Numbered from the stretch's first letter, positions 17,904-26,990 are shown. The stretch is 64,000 bases of DNA from Caldithrix sp. (GCA_020722815.1 DYKB01000017.1:1-64000), one strand, 5' to 3'. Notes: a model not told the origin generated them from the sequence alone. Numbers and translations are program-made.

Positions 17904-18167
17904 TTAATTAGCACTTATTAAACTACCATTAATTTTTTTGGATAAAAATTGTTCAACCTTCTCCAAACTATCCAGATTATCCGGAATTAATTCATTATCC
18001 TGAATAGAAATCTGATAAGTTTCTTCTAAAAAAGTGATTAATTCAAGAATACCGGTCGAGTCAATAATCCCGTTTTCTAAAAATGAAGTGTCGTCCTTTA
18101 AATTTGCCCCATCACCAAAGAGAAAAGTATCGACGACAAAATTTCGAACGGTTTCAAGATAGCTCAT
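17904..18167 (-). CDS. Acyl carrier protein
   Basis: 87 residues with the acidic four-helix ACP pattern. The phosphopantetheine attachment serine is Ser37 in GIIDSTGILELITFLEETY, and a helix-rich acidic tail follows. GGAGG lies 6 nt before the ATG. It is the first gene of the three-gene unit with the amidotransferase and the AMP-ligase. It is not in a fatty-acid synthesis cluster, so a dedicated carrier for a special acyl or amino-acyl group is likely. It needs activation by a phosphopantetheinyl transferase that is not in this window. Confidence 0.88.
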   Translation of the reverse strand: MSYLETVRNFVVDTFLFGDGANLKDDTSFLENGIIDSTGILELITFLEETYQISIQDNELIPDNLDSLEKVEQFLSKKINGSLISAN

Positions 18168-18829
18168 GAATTCCTCCGTATTCGTTTTTTATTCGACTCA
18201 ATATGACTCATTATCCGCGCCATAAATTATGGTAAATCCAAAGTCTCGGTATCGCAAACCGGATCATCCAATTTTAGCGTTTTTCAATGATCAAATCATC
18301 AAAAAAAAATAATACTGATAAGTACAACAAATTCTCCTCTCCCAAGTTAGATCAAAATGATGGAAGAAAATGATTTCACCCTCAATTTTTGCAAGGATAA
18401 CTATATTTTACGCCAAGGATAAGTACTAATCAGAAGAATACGATAAGACAGTTCAATAACCCCGATGGAATTCCTGTCAAAAACAGAGAATCGCTTCAAG
18501 TTATAATTCGCCCACGATATCGAATTGAGCCAATTTTAATCAGTTTTTAGCAAAGCACCGCTACCGCAATTTTCTTGCCAGGTCAAAATTTTTGATTAAT
18601 CCACGATGGAGCTTATATCAAAAATTGTAATCGTTCACAGGGGGGATCGACGCTGTCATTCCCGCATGTTTTTGGCGGGATTCTATACTTTTTCAGACCA
18701 ATGGATGCCCGATTAAAGCATTCGGGCATGACAGAAGCTATTATTTTTTTATACCGGTGAACAGATACCAAAAATCAGTACGAATACATTCAAGATTATC
18801 CGTTGGATGAGATAGAGAATTATCGCGCA
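18168..18829. other. Intergenic region with an inverted-repeat element
   Basis: 662 bp without a gene. It contains the family-2 element at 18623-18773 and the upstream region of the ACP operon, where no strong sigma70 promoter was recognised. The remainder shows no coding signal. Confidence 0.5.
18623..18773. repeat. Inverted-repeat element with family-2-like ends and a family-1 core
   Basis: The ends carry GTTCAC / GTGAAC (left AATTGTAATCGTTCAC; right reverse complement TTTGGTATCTGTTCAC). The interior, read on the minus strand, has the two hairpins GCCCGA...TCGGGC and ATCCCGCC...GCGGGAAT. These are the same hairpins found in the family-1 elements at 7899, 27294 and 51642. It lies 57 bp past the end of the sorting-domain gene at 18830. 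Confidence 0.55.
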
Positions 18830-20464
18830 TTATTTAATAAGCGCCATCTTTTTGATATCAGTAAACCTGAAATCCTTTGATTTAGCTTCCAGATAACAGA
18901 AATATAGACCAGCCGCCACAGGCCGAGAATTATTATCGCACCCATCCCATTGAATCGAATTCACACCCGCATCCTTTTGACCAGATAGCAATTGACGAAT
19001 TTCACGGCCCTTGATGTCAAAAATACTCAATTTTATATTGGCAGCTTCCGGTAAATCAAAGTTAATAATAGTTGCCGAATTAAATGGATTGGGAAAATTC
19101 TGGTATAATTCAAATTGAGTCGGTATAACTTCAGATTCCTCGGGCTCAGCTTCATTATCCGCATATTTATCAAGGGCAAAGAAAATTTTATTAAGTTTTC
19201 CAGGCTTGGTAACAACTATCGGACCTGATTCTTCAACTTTCGCCTCCTCAAAGATAAGGTCTGTCATCAAATTTGTTTTTAAGCTTGGCGAAATGGAAAA
19301 TCGGATATAACAGACAATGCCAGCTCCATTGAGTGGCTTTTCTCCTTTCATGATAATACGAATTCCGCTATCATCAATTAAATATTCCGGGGAATCCCAA
19401 TTTTCGCTTACCAGGCCTTTTACATTATTATAAGCCTTCATTGGACGGATAACATTATTATCATACATAATCCGAAAATCAAGTCCGGTAATATTCAAAT
19501 CGGTACAATCAGAAATATAGACCGGCAGATTAATCAGTCTTCGTCCCACCGTATCCGGCATACTCAATTCAATTTTCGGATTAAAATAACGCAGGCGACT
19601 CACCTGTTTGGCACGGGTAAAATTATCACCCAATTCCGGATCGGAAAATTTAGAATGGCTAATCACCCGCGCGACCATCCCGCAATCTTTCGATAGCCAG
19701 GCGTATTGAATCGTCAACATTTTTCGCGTTCTATACAAAAATTGATGAATAAATATTTTTTCGATAATGGTATTATACGTCTTGACCCGAAGACACTCAT
19801 ATTCACCTGTTGGCAAAACCAATTTACCCCAGGCATCAACATAATTTTTGCTGCTATCCCAAATGGAAATTGTCGCCGTCGTTGCGAAACCGAATAACAC
19901 CGTATCGACTTTCGCAGTTGCTTCAACAACCGATTCCCACTCTTTTTCGTAGTGTAATGGAAAGGGATACATTAACATGGCTGGCTTTACTTCAATACTT
20001 CCCGAAAATGTACCCAAAAAATCATCTTTCTTCGCTTCAGACTTTTTAATCCCAAGCCCTGACATCATTAAGCTATCATTTTTGAAGTATTGAAAAGCAA
20101 ACATATCTCCATAAATTTCATCGAGATAGTAACTGTGAATAAAATTACCCAATCGGCCCACATAATGGGTAGCAAATTCCGCTTCAGGGAATTTCGTATG
20201 GAAGCTTGCTGAATCCGGCGGAACAATTAGTTGACGCATTAATTGACCCGGAAAAGGCTGCGTCAAATACCAAATTTGATTTTCTCCTGGCGAACCGAGA
20301 TCAACAATCACATCATTCACCGTATCATCTTCCGTAATGAACAGCGTTCCAGCTTTAGAATGAAAATCCCCGGGGGATAATGTAATCTGTGAATAACTTA
20401 AACCAAATTGAAGTAAAATCGCCACACTAAGCACGATTGCCGGAGGTTGACAAATTTTTTTCAT
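18830..20464 (-). CDS. Secreted cohesin-like protein with sorting domain
   Basis: 544 residues. A signal peptide (1 to about 25) is followed by a large beta-rich region without a recognised family (about 26-300). A cohesin-like beta-sandwich comes next (about 305-420: LPVYISDCTDLNITGLDFRI, DSGIRIIMKGEKPLNGAG, CYIRFSIS), then an acidic linker (DNEAEPEESE) and a FlgD-like / type 9 sorting-type domain (about 455-544: YQNFPNPFNSATI, LSIFDIKGREI, AAGLYFCYLEA, KKMALIK). Cohesin-like domains are protein- or carbohydrate-binding modules, so a surface role is likely. GGAGG precedes the ATG. The upstream gene ends in its own terminator, so this gene is probably transcribed separately. Confidence 0.78.
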   Translation of the reverse strand: MKKICQPPAIVLSVAILLQFGLSYSQITLSPGDFHSKAGTLFITEDDTVNDVIVDLGSPGENQIWYLTQPFPGQLMRQLIVPPDSASFHTKFPEAEFATHYVGRLGNFIHSYYLDEIYGDMFAFQYFKNDSLMMSGLGIKKSEAKKDDFLGTFSGSIEVKPAMLMYPFPLHYEKEWESVVEATAKVDTVLFGFATTATISIWDSSKNYVDAWGKLVLPTGEYECLRVKTYNTIIEKIFIHQFLYRTRKMLTIQYAWLSKDCGMVARVISHSKFSDPELGDNFTRAKQVSRLRYFNPKIELSMPDTVGRRLINLPVYISDCTDLNITGLDFRIMYDNNVIRPMKAYNNVKGLVSENWDSPEYLIDDSGIRIIMKGEKPLNGAGIVCYIRFSISPSLKTNLMTDLIFEEAKVEESGPIVVTKPGKLNKIFFALDKYADNEAEPEESEVIPTQFELYQNFPNPFNSATIINFDLPEAANIKLSIFDIKGREIRQLLSGQKDAGVNSIQWDGCDNNSRPVAAGLYFCYLEAKSKDFRFTDIKKMALIK

Positions 20465-20537
20465 TTCGACCTCCTGGATAAAAAATCCATTCAGTTAAAT
20501 TTTAAATCAACAAATAAAATTATGATTTAATAAAACA

Positions 20538-20568
20538 AGAGGTCAGGAACAAAACGTTCCTGACCTCT
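20538..20568 (-). terminator. Intrinsic terminator
   Basis: A perfect 13-bp stem, AGAGGTCAGGAAC / GTTCCTGACCTCT, closes an AAAAC loop (CGTTTT-type on the minus strand). On the minus strand it is followed by TTGTTTTATT. It lies about 38 nt beyond the stop of the gene ending at 20606. Confidence 0.85.
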
Positions 20569-20605
20569 CTGAAAAAAGAAGAACGAATATAAGGAACATC
20601 CAAAA

Positions 20606-22411
20606 CTACTTAATGAAAATCATCCGTTTAATATCACGGAACTGCCCGGCTTTTATCTCATAGAAATAGGTTCCCGATTGCAGCTTGCTGGCATCAAATG
20701 CAATACGATGTTGACCCGTTTCCATTTGTCCATCAACCAGCGACGCCACTTCCTGACCCTGAACATTGTAAACTTTCAGGGTGACATATTCGGAATTCGG
20801 CAGATTGACATTAATCATGGTTACCGGATTAAATGGATTCGGATAATTCTGGGAAAGCATAAAATCAGTAACTGTTGAAATTTCATTATCCGCAACAATG
20901 CCCTTTGCCATGGGTGCGATGGTCACTTTATCGCCAAAGACCTGAATTTCATGCAACGCGATACAGGGCGCATTTTCATCCCGTGCATTTTTCAACACAA
21001 CTTTAATGTATTTCGCTTCCACCGGCGGAAATTCATCGTACGTATCGAAACCGCAATGGCAATTGATTGTGCCACACATACAATCTGTAAAATTGACACC
21101 ATCCATTGAAGTCATAATCTGAAAATCCTTTAATTCATGACCAATATAGCAAGTACCGAGCAGATTATTGGCACACAATCTTATCTTATCAATTTTTCGG
21201 GCAATGGTATCCGCAAAGCCAAAAACAGCCCAGGCATCATCACCGGGTTTTACATGAACCTGCTTATCCAGCAGCATCGCATTCTGATCGACAGCACATT
21301 CCCATCCAACGCAGGTATCCATCGTGGCACCAGATGAAATCAATTCAAGCGCGGCGAATTTTTTATCGACCAGAATCAATTGCTTCAGTTCCATGATATC
21401 TTCACCACCATGGCCATAACCTTTCAGCTTAACCGTATACAGACCCTCTTTTTGATATGTATGGGTTGGATGAACTTTTTCTTTGGCTTGGGTTCCATGA
21501 ATATACTTCTCTACGGTACCATCGCCAAAATCCCATTCAAAATGGGAGGCATTACCACCAGAATTATTGGTAAAAGTAACGGCTAATTCAGGAAGACCGG
21601 CAATAACATCGGGCACATAGGCGACCTGGGTGCCACGATAGACAGTTATTAAATTCTCCTTAATGATGGTATCCGTTTTCATCTCTGCGCCAGTGTATAG
21701 ATAACCATTATAAGCAGTTAATTTTACAGTAAAATGTTTATTGACCCAAGAATAACAATGTGTCGGATTTACTTCTGTGCTAGTCGTCCCATCACCAAAA
21801 TCCCATAAAAACTTTTTACCACAAACTGATAAATTCGTAAAATTAACACAAACCTCATCAATTCCTTCGGTTGGTGTTGCAGTAAAATCGGCTACAGGCA
21901 CAGCCCAATCCCAGTGAACGGATAATTTAGAATAATCAATTGTAAGCGCCCAATCACCTTCAGTTTCATCGATATCAATCCAAACCTCGAGAACACCATT
22001 CGATTCTATTAAGATTGAGGGATCAATCAGAAATTGCGTCATCCGCCATTGCTCATCCACGCCATAGAGATACCCGATCTTAACTCCATTGACCCAGACA
22101 GCGTCCCTTTCACCTTCTGCATAATCGACATCCCACGCTTGAATCCACAACTTCAGTTCCATTATTTCTTTACAACTCACATCAAAATTGAAAGTCCATC
22201 CGAAATCATCTTCAGCCCATCGATATTCATCCATTCCCGGAGCATCGCCTAGCGTTAGTACTGTTATCCATGAATTTGCCTCCTCTGTCGCTTCACTATT
22301 CGTGTTGATATTACCTGCTGGGACGACAGTATTTTGAATATCACCACCCAATAGAAATGATACCGAGAGGATAATCCCCAAAAGTGTCAGGAATAATTTA
22401 CTTTTAAACAT
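20606..22411 (-). CDS. Secreted PKD / discoidin-like protein with sorting domain
   Basis: 601 residues. Signal peptide (about 1-24). A beta domain (about 35-170) is followed by PKD domains with the hallmark WDFGDGT (about 205-210 and 295-300) and Y-terminated strands. A discoidin (F5/8 type C)-like region (about 360-505) includes YIKVVLKNARDENAPCIALHEIQVFG and several Cys residues. The sorting-type domain ends the protein (about 515-601: YPNPFNPVTMI, LKVYNVQGQEV, SGTYFYEIKA). ATG 22411 is chosen over 22441 because GGAGG lies 7 nt before it. PKD and discoidin modules usually bind carbohydrate or mediate adhesion. A second, very strong Shine-Dalgarno-like sequence lies upstream at 22483-22493. 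Confidence 0.82.
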   Translation of the reverse strand: MFKSKLFLTLLGIILSVSFLLGGDIQNTVVPAGNINTNSEATEEANSWITVLTLGDAPGMDEYRWAEDDFGWTFNFDVSCKEIMELKLWIQAWDVDYAEGERDAVWVNGVKIGYLYGVDEQWRMTQFLIDPSILIESNGVLEVWIDIDETEGDWALTIDYSKLSVHWDWAVPVADFTATPTEGIDEVCVNFTNLSVCGKKFLWDFGDGTTSTEVNPTHCYSWVNKHFTVKLTAYNGYLYTGAEMKTDTIIKENLITVYRGTQVAYVPDVIAGLPELAVTFTNNSGGNASHFEWDFGDGTVEKYIHGTQAKEKVHPTHTYQKEGLYTVKLKGYGHGGEDIMELKQLILVDKKFAALELISSGATMDTCVGWECAVDQNAMLLDKQVHVKPGDDAWAVFGFADTIARKIDKIRLCANNLLGTCYIGHELKDFQIMTSMDGVNFTDCMCGTINCHCGFDTYDEFPPVEAKYIKVVLKNARDENAPCIALHEIQVFGDKVTIAPMAKGIVADNEISTVTDFMLSQNYPNPFNPVTMINVNLPNSEYVTLKVYNVQGQEVASLVDGQMETGQHRIAFDASKLQSGTYFYEIKAGQFRDIKRMIFIK

Positions 22412-22766
22412 AAAAAACCTCCATTTCATTTTAAAAAACAATTAAATGTGATAGTTAATAATAGGTTTAATTTCCGATAAACATCACCTCCTTAAATCAA
22501 ATACTTTGGAAAAAAAATAACTCCATTTAAAGAATTTGTAAAAAGGTAAGCATTCATTTTATGAAATCGACTATGAGTTGATAATTTATAGAATTACAAT
22601 AAATTGAGTTCACTCGAAAAACACTGTCATTGTAATTCTGAATCCTTCGGCTACACTCAGGGTAAACTCAGTAAAGCGGAATGAAGAATATATATTTTCA
22701 ATGATTTACGGAATTATTCGCTACACTTAGAATAACACGTTTATTCCATTTAAAGCGGTATCATAA
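22412..22766. other. Intergenic region with repeat-like sequence
   Basis: 355 bp. Near the PKD gene is a perfect Shine-Dalgarno-like sequence on the minus strand at 22483-22493 with no start codon at normal spacing. The stretch 22620-22740 (CTGAATCCTTCGGCTACACT, then AAACTCAGTAAAGCGGAATG) resembles the short intergenic repeats common in such genomes, here as one degraded copy. No gene is seen. Confidence 0.45.
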
Positions 22767-24038
22767 TTAAATCATTATATTTTTATCAATTAAATTAGTA
22801 TCTGGTAATGGTCGATAATATTTACGAAGAATAATTCTTTTTAATGTACCGAATATAGTTCGAAATTTAGTCTTCAAATCTGTTTTCCACCAAATATAAA
22901 ATAAATGAAAACCCTGGTAATAAGGAATCGGAATACCAAACAATCTAAGAACGGTGAGACGTCCCCAAATTTCCTGTCGCTTAACAAGCAAATTTTGTTG
23001 TGATTTTTTAAGGACGTCTCCTTTTGTTGGTAATAATTTTAAATAACCAGCCTTTACAGCTTTATGTAAAATTTTTTGGCCTCGTTCTGTTCTCACAAGA
23101 ATTAGCGAATAACCTTGCGCGTTTACATCAATTTCGCGGTACCAGGGATCACCACAGGCAATATCGGCAAATTCACTGGTAGAGTCAGGACAAAGATAAC
23201 AACGGAAAGGTCGATATTTTTGCAAATTACCCCATGATTCACGATAACTAATTCTAACTATCGAATCAATCCCCTGTTTTTTATTAGTTATTGTCATCTC
23301 TCCTGGCCAACCGTTTCCACGATAACGGATTTCACTAATCTCTGCAGGATTTAATTGATATTTTTTCAGCAAATCCAGCGTACCACGAGTTGCAGGTGTT
23401 CCGGCACAAAAGATACCAACCATTAGTACTATTTTTTTTTTAAGTAAGGGCCGTATTTCCTGACTACGAAAGGCACCACTAATATCACATGGCTTTCCAA
23501 TAAAAACATAGGCGCCTGACATCGTCTCAATATCAGATAAACGATCACATGGTGATGCAGGAGCATATCGTGAGCCGTTATGCTTTAGTAAATCGATTCG
23601 ATTCTGACTTATATATGTTTTATTTTCCCAGGAATTTTCTGCCTTCGCTCCAGTATGGATTATACCAGCCACATTTTCACGCTCTAGACAATATAAAGAC
23701 AGAGCCGTAACAACTCCGCCAGAGGAACCTTGGTAGCGAATTTCAGGATCACTCGCATAACCTTCCCAAATTTCCAAAAGTGGACCCCAAGTTTTTTCTA
23801 AATTATCATTAAAATTTTTGATACTCGAAGAGTTTGGCAATATATTTTGGTATCCAGGACAAACTTTTAAGCATTCCTGGCAGTTATCACAATTATTATT
23901 AATTTGATAAGGCCGAAGCCCCTCATCGATGACATCGATTAATTTAACTTTTTTTTCAGGACAAATACTGACACAAGCACCACAACCCACACAAAGGCGC
24001 CATGCCACGACATCTTTGACCGACTTAATCTTTTTCAT
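22767..24038 (-). CDS. FrhB-like Fe-S protein (coenzyme F420 hydrogenase beta-subunit family)
   Basis: 423 residues. Two N-terminal [4Fe-4S] ferredoxin motifs are present: CVGCGACVSICP (17-28) and CDNCQECLKVCP (50-61). The FrhB/FdhB-type N and C domains follow, with QGSSGGVVTALSLYCLE, KPCDISGAFR, VGIFCAGTPATRG and CYLCPDSTSEFADIACGDPW. The family binds flavin and moves electrons to or from a deazaflavin or an unknown partner. Homologues recur in exopolysaccharide loci, often beside pyruvyl transferases, as here (31.8-33.1 kb). The redox reaction in sugar synthesis is unknown. It is the most distal gene of the polysaccharide locus, followed by no clear terminator. Confidence 0.85.
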   Translation of the reverse strand: MKKIKSVKDVVAWRLCVGCGACVSICPEKKVKLIDVIDEGLRPYQINNNCDNCQECLKVCPGYQNILPNSSSIKNFNDNLEKTWGPLLEIWEGYASDPEIRYQGSSGGVVTALSLYCLERENVAGIIHTGAKAENSWENKTYISQNRIDLLKHNGSRYAPASPCDRLSDIETMSGAYVFIGKPCDISGAFRSQEIRPLLKKKIVLMVGIFCAGTPATRGTLDLLKKYQLNPAEISEIRYRGNGWPGEMTITNKKQGIDSIVRISYRESWGNLQKYRPFRCYLCPDSTSEFADIACGDPWYREIDVNAQGYSLILVRTERGQKILHKAVKAGYLKLLPTKGDVLKKSQQNLLVKRQEIWGRLTVLRLFGIPIPYYQGFHLFYIWWKTDLKTKFRTIFGTLKRIILRKYYRPLPDTNLIDKNIMI

Positions 24039-24483
24039 CTTATTTTTTTAATTTAAAAAAAGCGTTCATAGGAGGTGAATTCTTTTGAAGGATTAAAAAT
24101 TCATAGTGTATTGTGAGGGAAATTGAGTCATAAAATATGTTTACCAAATTACCTTGAAACTAAAATTATAGCATCATAAAAAATATTAGTATCCAAGCAT
24201 CAAATAACAAATACTACTCTGATAAAGTGTTAATAAATAAAGGACAGCCTGATTTTTTATAAAATTATTTCAATGACTTTAATATAATGAATGATCGTAC
24301 AGATTTGCATAGTAAATTCATCTCCTGACATTTTTTCAATCTGGTCAGTAAAACAGGTAATATGTACGGTTTGGCTTACTTTAATTCAGACCTATCACTC
24401 ACCTTTTCAATTACAATTAAAAAATTTAAATATTGTAAATAATAAATAAAATAATATTTTATATATTTACAATTATTAAAAAT
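24039..24483. other. AT-rich intergenic region
   Basis: 445 bp, strongly AT-rich, between the FrhB-like gene and the degraded SGNH gene. No coding pattern, hairpin terminator or repeat copy is evident. Confidence 0.5.
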
Positions 24484-25527
24484 TCAATTAATATTCATAA
24501 TAGATACAATATTATAAGCTATTATTTTATTAGCTTTTGGAGACCAATTCGTATCATCAGCATAATATATATCATTTTCTCATTTTTCTAAATATTTAAT
24601 CAATAAACTTTTTGAATCAATGAATATATAATTTTTATTTTTATTTTTTATTATTTTAAGAAATTATTATAATGTAAATTATTATTATAAATATAATTAT
24701 AATATATATCATATTTATCTGGACTCGGTAAAAAAATTAAGTTAATATTTATTTCTTTTAATCTATATGATAAATTATTTAAAATATCATTCAAATTATT
24801 TATTGTTATATCTGAAACATATTTTATATTTTATATTTTATATTTTCTATATCTTCATAAAAAAATAAAATAAAATTATCATATATTGAAAATAATTTTT
24901 TCATTTTAATTTTATAAAAATGAAAAAAAATACTATATTATTAAATTTATATAAAAAATTATATATTGAATATTTTATTGTATCTACAAAAATTTATTTT
25001 TTATATTTTTTATTTTTAATTTTTAATTTATTTAAATTTTTTATTAAAATAATAGAGTTTGTATAAACATTAAAAGATTGAATAATAAAATATCTTACAG
25101 AACTTTGTAAAATAATATATTTAACATTTAAATTTTTAAATAAATTACCATTAATTGCTTTATAAATAAATTCAATATGGTTATAATCAAACATAATATA
25201 TGAATCATAATCAAAATTAACAATACTAATATTATTATAATTACAAATATAATTCTGATAACAATAATCGCTTTCTTTTGAAAGTGAATCACCAATTATA
25301 AATGCATCAAATTGATAATTTTTGCTAAAGTCAAGATCTGAAAAATTAGTAAATTTTTTATCGGTTAATATTTCCTTATTAAATATATCTCTATAATTAG
25401 CTTTTATCGATACTTTACCCAGCCTATTCAAATCACCACCAGATTTTGTATAGAAAATTTCAGTTATTATAATAAAAACAAGAAAAGGAATTGTAAAAAG
25501 AAATACCGAAAACATATAACGTTTCAT
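24484..25527 (-). pseudogene. Degraded SGNH acyltransferase (AlgJ/AlgX-like) gene
   Basis: An open frame of 177 codons (24994-25527) begins with a membrane anchor (residues 4-23) and carries the SGNH nucleophile block FIIGDSLSKES. It stops prematurely, but translation of the following minus-strand DNA recovers the rest of the protein in shifting frames: NFILFFYEDIENI (near 24845-24885), INLIFLPSPDKYDIYYNYI (near 24690-24745), YIFIDSKSLLIKYLEK (near 24583-24630) and DIYYADDTNWSPKAN (near 24526-24570). The last block is the catalytic Asp-x-x-His-type motif, with Asn where the family has His. A TGA at 24582-24580 stands where Trp is expected. Several indels lie in A/T runs. Total span fits a ~347-residue family member. 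The intact partner would be the MBOAT gene upstream. Confidence 0.8.
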
Positions 25528-25543
25528 ATTTATTCCTCTATTT

Positions 25544-26890
25544 CTAAAATTGAAAATATATAAACTCTTGTTGAGGACCTCCTAATAACATAATCACCAA
25601 TATCAGTCCATAATATAAACTTAGACGAACTGCTTTGTTGAAATTTATCCCATCGAATTGCAGTGCGTGTTGTCTATTTCTTTGTCGCCACTCTATAATG
25701 AATAATAAAATAACAAGAATAATAGTAATAAGTGCGTGCATTGTATGAATCTCAGGAAAATTCAAAATCGACGCTGAAAATATTCGTTCCAAATAAGAAA
25801 AAGCGTCCTGAAGGCTATTTGCCCTAAAAAAAATCCAGGCAATTAATGTAATAGTAAAGGTTATTCCAATATTAAAGAAATCTCTCATACTCGGTAAAAT
25901 TCTTCCTTCTGCAATGATATCAATGTTTTTTCGATTTATATTCAATAACAATAAAGGCAAAAAATATAAGGTATTCAGCAAACCCCACACAAAAAACGTC
26001 CAATTAGCACCATGCCAAAAGCCACTTACAAGGAAAATAATAAAAGTATTTCTGATTTTCATCCATGTTCCTCCACGACTGCCGCCTAATGGAATAAAAA
26101 CATAATCTCTAAACCATGTTGATAATGAAATATGCCATCGTCGCCAGAATTCAGCAATATCTCTTGAGAAATAAGGGAAAGCAAAATTCCGCATTAAATT
26201 AAATCCAAATAATCTACCAGTACCAATTGCAATGTCAGAGTAACCAGAAAAATCTCCATAAATTTGAAAAGCAAAGAAGAAAACTCCCATTAATAATGTA
26301 CTTCCAGAATAGGCTGTATAACTATTAAAAATACTATTAGCGTATGTTGCACAATTATCAGCAATTACCATTTTTTTAAATAACCCCCACAAAATTTGCC
26401 GCATTCCATCAACAGCCCTATCGTAATCGAACTCCCGTTTCCGATAAAATTGAGGTAACAAATTAATTGCTCTTTCAATCGGACCGGCAACAAGTTGAGG
26501 AAAAAAACTGACAAAAGCCAAGAATGCAAGAATATCATTGGTCGGCTCTATTTTTCTAGTATAAACATCGATAGAATAACTTAAGGTTTGAAATGTGTAA
26601 AAGCTTATCCCAACCGGCAGAATAATATTTAATCGTGTTACTTCAATTGGCTTTCCTAAAAACGTGAAAGCATCGGCAAAGTTTTGTGCAAAAAAGTTGA
26701 AATATTTAAAAAATCCTAAAAATCCAAGATTGATAATAATACTCGTTAGTAATAATATTTTTCGCTTTTTTTGATCATAATTATGATATAATCCAATTCC
26801 AACAAAAAAGTCTACCAGAGAACTAAAAATAATCAAGGACAAAAATCTCCAATCCCACCAACCATAGAAAATATAACTAGCAATCACCAA
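25544..26890 (-). CDS. MBOAT-family O-acyltransferase (AlgI-like), 5' end frameshifted
   Basis: 448 codons of an AlgI/DltB-type membrane-bound O-acyltransferase, which passes acyl groups across the membrane to a periplasmic SGNH partner that acylates exopolysaccharide. Multiple transmembrane helices are present. Signature blocks are LPVGISFYTFQTLSYSIDVY, SFFPQLVAGPIERA, DFSGYSDIAIGTGRLFGF, FAFPYFSRDIAEFWRRWHIS and the catalytic-histidine block FLVSGFWHGANWTF. It ends in the typical QQEFIYFQF. The open frame begins at a GTG inside the protein; the missing N-terminus lies at 26891-26990 in another frame (separate entry). The SGNH partner gene 16 bp downstream is degraded. Confidence 0.88.
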   Translation of the reverse strand: MVIASYIFYGWWDWRFLSLIIFSSLVDFFVGIGLYHNYDQKKRKILLLTSIIINLGFLGFFKYFNFFAQNFADAFTFLGKPIEVTRLNIILPVGISFYTFQTLSYSIDVYTRKIEPTNDILAFLAFVSFFPQLVAGPIERAINLLPQFYRKREFDYDRAVDGMRQILWGLFKKMVIADNCATYANSIFNSYTAYSGSTLLMGVFFFAFQIYGDFSGYSDIAIGTGRLFGFNLMRNFAFPYFSRDIAEFWRRWHISLSTWFRDYVFIPLGGSRGGTWMKIRNTFIIFLVSGFWHGANWTFFVWGLLNTLYFLPLLLLNINRKNIDIIAEGRILPSMRDFFNIGITFTITLIAWIFFRANSLQDAFSYLERIFSASILNFPEIHTMHALITIILVILLFIIEWRQRNRQHALQFDGINFNKAVRLSLYYGLILVIMLLGGPQQEFIYFQF

Positions 26891-26990
26891 AAACGCATTT
26901 TGTATTTTGAGTTTATTATTTAATAAAAACGAATAAATAAAAAATACAATAGGTAAAAAAAATAAAAAATTCTATTGAATTAAATAACAT
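26887..26990 (-). pseudogene. Out-of-frame N-terminus of the MBOAT gene
   Basis: From ATG 26990 the minus strand encodes MLFNSIEFFIF. After a run of eight T residues (26962-26955) the reading continues only in the next frame as LPIVFF, then LNNKLKIQNAFLVIAS, joining the main MBOAT frame. This is the standard MBOAT N-terminus (MLFNS.EF.IFLPIVF). Seven T instead of eight would restore one 481-residue protein. It is either a real frameshift or a homopolymer sequencing error. Confidence 0.8.

Noticed and set aside
22620-22745. Member of one of the three inverted-repeat families
   Set aside because: Its wording (CTGAATCCTTCGGCTACACT) and lack of matching ends do not align with any of the three families; kept only as a repeat-like stretch.
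24994-25527. Intact small SGNH gene of 177 codons
   Set aside because: The missing second half, with catalytic-block remnants, follows at once in other frames, so this is the front of a broken gene.
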